NCBI GenBank assembly: GCA_030686995.1
Contig: CM060709.1
Span: 129,920,373-129,984,372, forward strand
DNA from: Artemisia argyi
Lineage: Eukaryota > Streptophyta > Magnoliopsida > Asterales > Asteraceae
Direction: 5' to 3'
Length of the DNA: 64,000 nt
Part shown: in pieces, positions 55,946-64,000 of the stretch
Layout of the letters: the number at the start of each line of letters is the position of its first letter
Numbering within the stretch: the first letter of the stretch is position 1
Program-made: the position numbers and the translations under genes
Notes under the pieces: model-generated
The model's input: the letters and a program-made list of their open reading frames with translations, nothing else
Told to the model about the DNA's origin: nothing
Database searches by the model: none

Positions 55946-57343
55946 GACGTTTGACCAAACACTTTACATGTGTAATTCCTTAGATACTCCGTAGATGGTT
56001 TTGTTTAGACTTTTTGTCTTTTAAGTATGACTACCAAAATGGACTTACCACAGCCATACTTTCGTTTGCTTTCATTATTACGAATTTAACCAGGTTTTCA
56101 GAACCACAAAAAAGTTTGTAAGAAAACTGATTATTGAGATGTGGAGGTATAGTCACCAAACCATCCTCAATAGTTTTGGATAACTGGAAACAAGGTCTCC
56201 ATCAAGCATATATATCTCTTCTCAGGTAATCTAAATACTATTGTTCAAAAAGCCAAACAACATTTACATGTTGTAATCATGAAATTGAATCATTGTTGCA
56301 TCAACAATATGAGGGGAAAAAAAACTAATCGTGAAATTAAACAGTTGTGTAGCAGGCTACTCGACCCAACCTAATGCGTTTTTCTAGTGTAAACTACCCA
56401 TTTTGACCCGCTATACAAATCACCTATTTTGCGTATATAACACATCACAGAACTCCATTCCTCAAACAAGCATGCTTAGCCATAAACGTATTAAACCTGC
56501 AAAAATTTAACACAAACTAAGTTCCATAACGTCCATGGGTTCAAATAGGATGAATAAAAGTTAAAAGCTGATCTACAAGGTTCAAATAGAATTTTTGACT
56601 AATTTTCTTCTCGGACCATATCTTCCATGGGTATGTGTTATTTACTTTCCTAAAATTTGACTTGTTCTATGCAAACATGAATATATACAAGCAGTTTATG
56701 ACCTTAATGAGGGCACAATAAATAAACACATGGTTCTGACTCATTATGGACTGAAGAACGATAATGGGAAACATATGACAACAAAAACTTTATACAGACA
56801 CAGAAAGAGATGCAACTCTTCCTGATCAATTTCTAATCATTTACAATTAGATTTTAGTATGTTTTGCAAAATCTATTTCCTATGAAGTAAAAAAGGTACC
56901 AGAGAATCAGATATGCAGGGTTTATTCACCAGAGGATTTCTAAGGGTCATGTGAACCGGTTTGAAAGGTGCTATAACCCACTGGTGGGAAGTTTAATGCA
57001 GGTGCAGTAATATAGTGCCAATAAGAGGAGAATTATACTTATAATGCATGTCATCCTCCGTTGTCGATAAACACATAAAATAATCATCAACAATTTTGAC
57101 TTACTAAATAATAGAAAGATAGAAATGAAATCCAAATTAAAGGATTCTTTTTTTAGTACCCAAACAAACTTGAAATACATACTCAAGATGATACCAAGCA
57201 TAACATTACTTGTTTACGTTAAAACAGTTACGCAAATTATGTGGTGATTTTCTCACACCTTATCTTCAAAAGAGGCCGCTCCATGATGAGAAAAATATCG
57301 TTTTGTAACAGCGTACCTTGCAGTGTGGCTCTCAGCTCTGTGA
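55946..57343. other. intergenic DNA 3' of the F-box gene
   Basis: No convincing gene. Short frames only, AT-rich. Confidence 0.5.
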
Positions 57344-58401
57344 TCAATTAATTTCGGGATACACGCAAGAATCTGAGTGATCAAGCAAAAGCAATGTTTC
57401 CTTGTAAGAGCTCATGTAGAATGGGTCTTTTCCATAAATCCCAAGATTATTGATGCATTCTGAGCATGGTTCGTAAGCTTCAAGTTCAGCAAATTGTTTG
57501 TTCTTCTTTTGAGTTTCCATTATAAGTTCACCATTCTTCCTAAATCCAACTATATCACTTATATATGAAAGAGGTGTGTTAATAGTGAATAGATGTGTAA
57601 AAGAACAATCAGGCTCCATCTTCCATACTTTGACCTCACTATGCGGTACAATCACAACAAGAGACCCCTTTAGCTTAGATATGATGAAACGTACAGGTAC
57701 GGGGACTAGAAATCTTATCTTATCCGGTAAGTCTACGGCTATGAATTCTTTAGCAATCAAATCAAACGACACAATCATATATTCATTATTATGAGCAACA
57801 CGATAAATACAACTACCAATGACAACCTGACAGTAGCAAAGTACAATTGATTCACAAGGCTTGCGACACTGAATCTCAGTCCATTTCTTAGAGCTCAAAG
57901 TAAAGATTTGAGCTTTCCAAGGAAATGAAATCTTGACAATGGTAGGTTCATTGGTGACAGGACAGACCGCAAAACCAAAAAGATCAAAGTATCCCGGCTC
58001 AAGAATACCAACAGATCTTCTAATTGAAGGGTTCCACAGAACAAGCATCCCCCTTTCGTCGTAAGCATACAAACACAACAAACCACGAGAGTAACCGATT
58101 ACACTGTAGCATTAAATTGTTTCATGAAGGCAGAAACATTTGGAGCAAAGTCTTGTTGTACCTTAAAAGTGTCATTATTAACAGATAGATATTTTACCTC
58201 AACAGGATTCTGGAAATTTCTGTACCTTAAAAGTAAACAATGCGGCTGTGTCTTGCGGGCGCGGTAACCCGTGATAAACTCAGAGCTGTCAATGAAAGAC
58301 TTCCATTGTTTTGAAACAGATCTGAATCGAATCAGTGACTTCACATCAGGAACTCTTTTGATGATTTCTGTTTGGATTTCAAAAGGGATGTTGTCTGACA
58401 T
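57344..58401 (-). pseudogene. F-box protein gene with F-box-associated domain, one frameshift
   Basis: It starts at the ATG at 58401. The F-box covers about residues 4-45 (IPFEIQTEIIKRVPDVKSL, VSKQWKSFI). The frame meets a TAA near 58099 after KQFNATV. The next frame reads SVIGYSRGLLCLYAYD and continues to the stop at 57344 with features of the F-box-associated interaction domain (LVLWNPSIRRSVGIL, FGFAVCPVTNEPTIVKI). Alignment to the copy at 27900-28249 shows one base missing at the junction, so a single-base deletion explains the break. Total length would be about 350 residues, normal for this family. The family acts as substrate receptor in SCF E3 ligases. A very short intron or a sequence error are alternatives. 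Confidence 0.88.
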
Positions 58402-59039
58402 TTTGACTGATTTTGGGAGATGTGGTAACTCAGGTGGGGGGTGTGAAATTTTACAAAGAAGGTGAGAAACCTATCCGTCAAAGCCCAATTGAAACTACAA
58501 TCGGCCCTTTTCACCGAGGCCCAATTAAGATAACAGCGGGCTTTTATTGTTTTACTAGGTATGCACAGAGGTAGAGGTGAAAAAAATCGGTTTTTTTTTT
58601 GTTTTCGGCTTTTTAATAACTGGTTATAAAAAAACCGGTTTTTCGAATAACCAGTTTCGGTTCGGTTTCAGTTTTTTGGAATCGGTTTTCTTCGGTTATA
58701 AATAATCGGAATCGGTTTTTTTCGGTTATAAACTTTCGGAATCGGTTTTTTACCGGTTCGTTTTTTCGGTTATAAATGTTCGGATTCGGATTTTTTATCG
58801 GTTATTTACCGGTTCGTTTTTTTCCTGAATTTTACTAAAAACTGTGTGAAAATGTAAGTTGTGAAAATGTAATATAATATGTAATTGTGTTGTAAATGCA
58901 AACATATTAAACATGGGAAATTAAAACATTAAACTAAGCAACGAAAATTAAAACAACGATTACAACATTAAACTAAGAAACGAAAATTAAAAACCCTAAA
59001 CTACCATACGATAATAAAATTACGAATCACGTAAATGAT

Positions 59040-59236
59040 TCAGTCTGTGACATAGCCCTCGTCAGTTGAATCGGAGGCACTGGAATCGTCCTCACTCGAT
59101 GGCACACGGGGTAATCCCAATCCCCATCGCCGTATAGCTCGACGGTTTCTCCGATCCTGTTTAGCACCTGGGAATGGCTATATATGTGGTGAATTATGTA
59201 TGATTTTTGTGTGAATTGTGGGTGTATTGTGAGCAC
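59040..59236 (-). pseudogene. remnant of the divergent gene in transposon copy 1
   Basis: On the minus strand a TATA box (TATAAATA, 59248-59255) precedes a leader. The last frame before the stop at 59040 ends SSEDDSSASDSTDEGYVTD, an acidic tail. The string ATAGCCATTCCCA(A/G)GTGCT occurs twice (about 59160-59180 and 59232-59252). The middle of the gene appears to be deleted, leaving promoter and C-terminus. A transposase is one possibility but cannot be shown. Copy 2 has the same remnant at 61027-61223. Confidence 0.45.
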
Positions 59237-59500
59237 TTGGGAATGGCTATTTATAGGGCCGTTATTTGGATTTGAAATTTTAATTTATCCCGCTCTTGTT
59301 TTTGAATTTGAAATTCAAATGTTTATCCGCCCTTTTTTGAATTTGAATTTTGAATTTCAACTCCAGACGCTGTATTAAATGTTTATGCACACGTTTTTTT
59401 AAATAACCTAGTTTTTGAATTTATCCTGCTCTTATTTTTAAATTTGAAATTTAAACGTTTATCCTGCTCAGTTGTTGAAATTTGAATTTCTAAACACCCC

Positions 59501-59508
59501 TATATAAA
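59501..59508 (+). promoter_or_regulatory. TATA box of the SANT-like ORF
   Basis: CCCCTATATAAAGC lies 57 bases before the ATG at 59565. Together with the minus-strand TATA box at 59248-59255 it makes a divergent promoter of about 250 bp. Confidence 0.6.
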
Positions 59509-59564
59509 GCATCACATAACATACTAGACTTTTCACTACCCTTCACTTTCTAAACAAGTATACA

Positions 59565-59921
59565 ATGGCTAATCCTTGGTCTGTTGAAGAAGAAAACTTG
59601 TTAGCCGACATGTGGCTAGTCGTTCACGAATTTCATGCTGAAGCTCCTTTTTGGAATACGGTTACAGAAAGGTTCAACAACCTATCTGACGGTCCTATTC
59701 ATAACAAACATATGCTAACGAGTAAGTGGACAAGAATGAACTGTGAATGTCAAAAGTTCAATGATATTTACTTGAGCGTGTAGGGTAATGACGAGTTCAA
59801 TGATCGTCTTCCCACTGCAATGAACAATTTCAGAGAACGCTTTGGTGGGCAAGGCTTTAGATATCTTAACGTGTGGATGATTTTGAGAAGGAGCCCCATA
59901 TGGAACAGATACAGGGATTAA
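59565..59921 (+). pseudogene. Myb/SANT-like (trihelix-type) DNA-binding ORF in transposon copy 1
   Basis: The ATG at 59565 opens MANPWSVEEENLLADMW. The order of PWSVEEE, FWNTVTERFN, KHMLTSKWTRMNCECQKFN and FRYLNVWMILRRSPIWN matches the plant Myb/SANT-like proteins often annotated as GSTT3-like or as the first ORF of PIF/Harbinger elements. One TAG (59781-59783) breaks the 118-codon frame, and the rest stays open to the TAA at 59919-59921. It would bind DNA. Copy 2 (61552-61719) lost the ATG (ATT) and about 180 bases of the middle. Confidence 0.75.
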
Positions 59922-60360
59922 TGGCTTTTGTGTTTGTATTTCCGTATCGTTTGTGTTTGTATTTTTGTATCGTGAGTATTTGTATTTCCGTATCGTTTGT
60001 GCTTGTATGTCCGTATCGTGAGTATTTCAATAAAAGGTTTAACGGCTAGTTACCCACATTAACCCTAGCCGCCCTTTACCATCACCTTCCCGACGTCCTC
60101 CATCTCACCAAACACGAAAAGATTCAAAAGTGCATTCATCCAAGGAAAAAATAAATCACAGGTAGGTATGTGAAATGATTTTTAATATCTTTGGTTGAGT
60201 GTCAAAACTTCATGTGTGTTGCTTATCAAATACATGGGATTGTATGAAGATTTTTTTTCCCACCTTTTGTAAAGCTTTTGAATCTGTAAAGCGCTTTGTT
60301 TATTTATTCACTCGCGATCATTTTGTGTCCTCGACGTAAAACGGGCCAATGTATTAAAAA

Positions 60361-60391
<31 letters not shown>

Positions 60392-61551
60392 GGTTAAACC
60401 GGTTATATAACCGGAAAAAACCGGTCTGGAGGAAAAATCGAAAATCGGTCTAACTGGTTCGGTTTTTTTAAAAACCGGTTTTGTAAAAAACCGGTTACGG
60501 TTAAACCACCGGTTAAAAAAAACCGGTTATGTATTTGCACCTCTACATAGAGGTGCAAAAAAATTGGTTTTTTTTCGGTTTTCGGTTTTTTAATAACCGG
60601 TTATAAAAAAACCGGTTTTTCGAATAACCAGTTTCGGTTCGGTTTCGGTTTTTCGGAATCGGTTTTCTTCGGTTATGAATGTTCGGAATCGGTTTTTTTC
60701 GGTTGTAAATTTTCGGAATCGGTATTTATCGGTTTTTTATCAGTACGTTTTTTCCGGTTATAAATGTTCGGGTTCGGATTTTTTAACGGTTATTTACCTG
60801 TTCGTTTTTTTCGGAATTTTACTAAAAACTATGTGAAAATGTAAGTTGTGAAAATGTAACATAATATGTAATTGTGTTGTAAATGCAAGCATATTAAACA
60901 TGGGAAATTAAAACATTAAACTAAGCAATGAAAATTAAAACAATGATTACAACATTAAACTAAGAAACGAAAATTAAAAACCCTAAACTACCATACGATA
61001 ATAAAATTATGAATCACGTAAATGATTCAGTCTGTGACATAGCCCTCGTCAGTTGAATCGGAGGCACTGGAATCGTCCTCACTCGATGGCACACGGGGTA
61101 ATCCCAATCCCCATCGTCGTATAGCTCGACGGTTTCTCCGATCCTGTTTAGCACCTGGGAATGGCTATTTATGTGGTGAATTATGTATGATTTTTGTGTG
61201 AATTGTGGGTGTATTGTGAGCACCTGGGAATGGCTATTTATAGGGCCGTTGTTTGTATTTGAAATTTTAATTTATCCCACTCTTGTTTTTGAATTTGAAA
61301 TTCAAAAGTTTATCCGCCCTTTTTTGAATTTGAATTTTGAATTTCAATTCCACACGATGTATTAAATGTTTATGCACACGTTTTTTTAAATAACATAGTT
61401 TTTGAATTTATCCCGCTCTTGTTTCTAAATTTGAAATTTAAACGTTTATCCCGCTCAGTTGTTGAAATTTGAATTTCTAAACACCCATATATAAAGCATC
61501 ACATAACATACTAGGCTCTTCACTACACTTCACTTTCTAAACAAGTTTACA

Positions 61552-61719
61552 ATTGCTAATCCTTGGTCCGTTGAAGAAGAAAACTTGTTAGCTGACATGT
61601 GGCTAGTCGTTCACGAATTTCATGCTGAAGCTTCTTTTTGGAATACGGTTACGTGTTGATATCTTAATGTGTGGATGATTTTGAGAAGGAGCCCCATATG
61701 GAACAGATATAGGGATTAA
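61552..61719 (+). pseudogene. deleted copy of the SANT-like ORF in transposon copy 2
   Basis: Sequence matches 59564-59656 and then jumps to the segment matching 59860-59921. The start codon is ATT in place of ATG. It cannot encode the domain. Confidence 0.8.
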
Positions 61720-62124
61720 AGGCTTTTGTGTTTGTATTTCCGTATCGTGAGTATTTGTATTTCCGTATCGTTTGTGCTTGTATGTCCGTATTGTGAGTAT
61801 TTCAATAAAAGGCTTAACGGCTAGTTTCTCACATTAACCCTAGCCGCCCTTTACCATCACCCTTCCCCACGTCCTCCATCTCACCATACACGAAAAGATT
61901 CAAATGTGCATTCATCCAAGGAAAAATTAAATCACAGGTAGGTATGTGAAATGATTTTTAATATCTTTGGTTGAGTGTCAAAACTTCTTGTGAGTTGCTT
62001 ATCAAATACATGGGATTTGATGAAGATTTTTTTTCCACCTTTTGTAAAGCTTTTGAATCTGTAAAGCACTTTGTTTATTTATTCACTCGCGATCATTTTG
62101 TGTCCTCGACGTAAAATGGGCCAA

Positions 62125-62172
<48 letters not shown>

Positions 62173-62349
62173 AAAACCGATTATATAACCGGAAAAAATC
62201 GGTCTGTAGAAAAAATCGAAAACCAGTCTAACCGGTTCAGTTATAAAAAACCGGTTTGGTTTTTTTTAAAACCGGTTTTGTAAAAAATGGGTTATGGTTA
62301 AACCACCGGTTAAAAAAAACTGGTTATGTATTTGCACCTAAGGGTATGC

Positions 62350-62465
62350 AGTTGTAGTTCAAAACTTTGCTTTGAAAAAAATAAATTAAAAAAAAAAAAG
62401 GTTGTATTTCAAAACTTTGCTTTGAAAAAAAAAAAAGAGAAAAAGAGTTGTAGTTCAAAATGTTT
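62350..62465. repeat. three-copy A-rich repeat
   Basis: GTTGTA(G/T)TTCAAAACTTTGC followed by an A run occurs three times. The third copy is diverged. Confidence 0.75.
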
Positions 62466-62644
62466 ATTTGCGCGACGATGAAGAACACTACCTAATTCAA
62501 CCTTGATAAAACATAGGTTCGTACCCACATAGCAGCTTAATAGTGTTCAATGATGATAAAGGATTTATTTTATTTTATTATTTATTTATTTGATGACTAA
62601 TATTTACAAAGGAGGGTGATTTGGGTATTAGATACAAGAGCAAA

Positions 62645-62930
62645 ATGGTCTAGTGGTGAGTGTTTAACTTGTTAAGCGAGCCATAGAGAGAGTAGTACCG
62701 GATGGGTGACCATCCGGGAAGTCCTCTTTGACCACAGGGTTTGTTGATACTAGGCTTTCAAAGTCCTTCAATGAAGGTTTCAACCCACTAGGGTTCGAAT
62801 CTGGAGAAGGCAGGGTTTACTTCAAATTAAGTGTCGTGCCTTCGGGCGGCTTAAGTTGAAGGTTTTCCCCCCATCAGGTTTCATTGGTCAAGGATTTCTT
62901 CGAAAGAACCGTTCCAAAAAAAAAAAAAAA
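62645..62930 (+). mobile_element. SINE with a 5S rRNA-derived 5' region
   Basis: The 286-bp element ends in a 16-base A run and is flanked by perfect 14-bp repeats GATACAAGAGCAAA (62631-62644 and 62931-62944), the hallmark of LINE-driven insertion. Bases 62671-62730 match the 3' half of plant 5S rRNA: GTTAAGCG.GC, GAGAGTAGTAC, GGATGGGTGACC, GGGAAGTCCTC. This covers the internal A box, intermediate element and C box of the 5S promoter. It is preceded by TGGTCTAGTGGTGAG, which looks like a tRNA A box. GGGTTCGAATC, like a tRNA B box, follows at about 62791. I infer a composite pol III SINE. An alternative source of the 5S part is a Cassandra-type LTR. Confidence 0.8.
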
Positions 62931-63144
62931 GATACAAGAGCAAAGTTGTGGTTCGCACATCCTTCAAATAATTGATAATGTTACTTGGCTTAACAATGAA
63001 AGGTTAAGATATAATATGTTAGACGACGATGTTAATTTGTTTACATTCTTATGACTTTTTTATCAATTAAATGAATAAAACAAATTCAATTGAATCTAAA
63101 TTTTGATGGGGTTTTTGCGTATATATCCTTCTGAAAATGTATAA

Positions 63145-63252
63145 TTGCATATATATCCAAAGCATGCATAAAAATCATTGTACTATATGTATCAAAAATT
63201 TGTACAAAAGATATATATGCAATTATTCACTTTGAGAGGGATATATATGCAA
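63145..63252. repeat. foldback with 14-bp arms
   Basis: TTGCATATATATCC (63145-63158) and GGATATATATGCAA (63239-63252) are perfect inverted repeats. Extra copies of GTATATATCC and GATATATATGC lie beside them. Confidence 0.7.
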
Positions 63253-63527
63253 TTCTGCCATTTTGAAGGTTGGGGATTTGGTAATTATAAAGTGCTATAG
63301 TCTATCCCTAATATGATATCGGTTGCTTTGGAGATTATTAGGGTTTGTTTGACATTGAGCTTTAAGAGGGATTGTGGTGTTTTTGGTAGGAGTTATTTGG
63401 TCTGCTACTTATATACGAAGAGAATGAACATTTCACTTCAAACACAATTGTATCTTTGACTAATTAGCTCACTTAGTGTGTTTATATATAAGCATTTACA
63501 AATATAGTTGAGAGAACTTAGTTTCGA

Positions 63528-63658
63528 GCATCCACTATGGTGGTTTATGAATAGGTCTAAATTCTTTTGAAGATGTCTATAAATTTGTGAACCATAGTGA
63601 GCAATCATTTCAATCCTAGATGGAATGAAAAGGTCTAAGATCTTGAAGAGGTCTAAAC

Positions 63659-63693
<35 letters not shown>

Positions 63694-63832
63694 GTTGATT
63701 GTGTTTTATGATATCAAAAGCTTTTTGAATATGTTTATCCATAGTAGCAATATGTTTATAATATGAAAATGTTTGTAAATTAATGATGTATTAATTGTAT
63801 AAACCTTTTAATAGCTTCATCATAGTGGATGC
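63528..63832. mobile_element. MITE with perfect 12-bp terminal inverted repeats
   Basis: GCATCCACTATG (63528-63539) and CATAGTGGATGC (63821-63832) are exact inverted repeats. A long T run occupies 63661-63690. The target duplication is not obvious. Confidence 0.65.
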
Positions 63833-63899
63833 CCTAACCTTCATAACCATTTTTAAATGAGTTGGCATTTGAAATAAATGAATTGGTGAGCTTTTAATT

Positions 63900-64000
63900 T
63901 AGGTGCCGTTTGATTCATGAATTTAAAATTTCGAAATTTTAAATTATAGGAAATTTAAATTCTTAAGAATTTAAAATTTCAAAATTTAAAATACCTTCAA
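63900..64000. mobile_element. possible start of another AT-rich inverted-repeat element
   Basis: GGTGCCGTTTGATTCATG followed by palindromic AATTTAAAATTTCGAAATTTTAAATT looks like a MITE end (quoted in part). The other end is beyond the window. Confidence 0.35.

Larger units (their letters stand above)
58558..62350. mobile_element. tandem pair of TIR transposons (hAT-like) sharing outer target repeats
   Basis: Two copies of about 1.97 and 1.79 kb lie head to tail (58566-60545 and 60548-62342). Their ends carry TAGAGGTG(C)AAA inverted repeats and many subterminal CGGTT/AACCGG strings. The string GGTATGCA occurs just outside the pair (58558-58565 and 62343-62350), as an 8-bp hAT-type target duplication would. 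There is no such duplication between the copies, where TTTGCACCTCTA and TAGAGGTGCAAA are separated only by CA. The outer repeats sit at slightly different distances from the termini, so the exact ends are uncertain. Confidence 0.7.

Noticed and set aside
62671..62730. A 5S rRNA gene
   Set aside because: Only the 3' half matches, it is mutated, and it lies inside a poly(A)-tailed element with TSDs.

Overview
This window is nuclear DNA of a flowering plant. It is AT-rich, almost all of it is LTR retrotransposon sequence, and its degraded genes carry GT..AG introns and plant TATA boxes. The style of the F-box proteins and of the Athila-type proteins suggests a eudicot, most likely Asteraceae; that is an inference from recalled family resemblance, not from a search. 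No bacterial-style operon, complete tRNA, complete rRNA or CRISPR array is visible. I see no clearly intact host gene. The two F-box genes, at 27900-28249 and 57344-58401, are both broken.

Region 1 (1-27899) is a Sirevirus-type Ty1/copia element on the + strand, cut in two. Its left part (1-4297) holds degraded pol and a post-pol ORF preceded by a promoter-like cassette and an intron. Its right part (24778-27899) holds a second post-pol ORF, several polypurine tracts and the 3' LTR. Between them sits element B (11909-24777, minus strand), a non-autonomous Athila-type element with very long LTRs and a zinc-knuckle-like protein. B was itself hit by a 4.04-kb solo LTR (14971-19011, TSD TCATA). 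It was also hit by element A (4298-11908, minus strand), a smaller Athila-type element that keeps gag and protease but has lost reverse transcriptase and most of integrase. The Sirevirus 3' LTR ends inside an F-box pseudogene.

Region 2 (28722-38930) is element D, a young LARD. It has two 378-bp LTRs that look identical, TSD AGAGG, PBS and PPT, and 9.4 kb of internal DNA with no retrotransposon protein. The internal DNA is full of tandem repeats, including 25 copies of a 20-bp unit carrying the W-box TTGACC. The stretch 38936-41242 then holds a solo LTR (TSD AAATT), a minisatellite, a hAT MITE (TSD AATATCTA) and a foldback MITE.

Region 3 (41243-54730) is a three-level nest. A short TRIM-like element (353-bp LTRs, TSD CATAT) was hit in its right LTR by a 12-kb Tat-lineage Ty3/gypsy element (42741-54690, TSD CTCTC) on the minus strand. 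The Tat element carries an extra gene on the opposite strand (43660-47633), and that gene is interrupted by a solo LTR of the element A family (44723-46141).

Region 4 (54731-64000) is intergenic DNA with a MITE, the second F-box gene, a tandem pair of about 1.9-kb TIR transposons that contain a Myb/SANT-like ORF and a divergent promoter, a SINE whose 5' part is derived from 5S rRNA (14-bp TSD, poly(A) tail), and several MITEs. Where genes act together here, it is within the retroelements: gag, protease, RT and integrase of each element, LTR promoters, PBS and PPT. Essentially all of these coding regions carry disabling changes. The parts that still look conserved are mostly non-coding: palindromes, PPT modules, hairpins and enhancer-like arrays.
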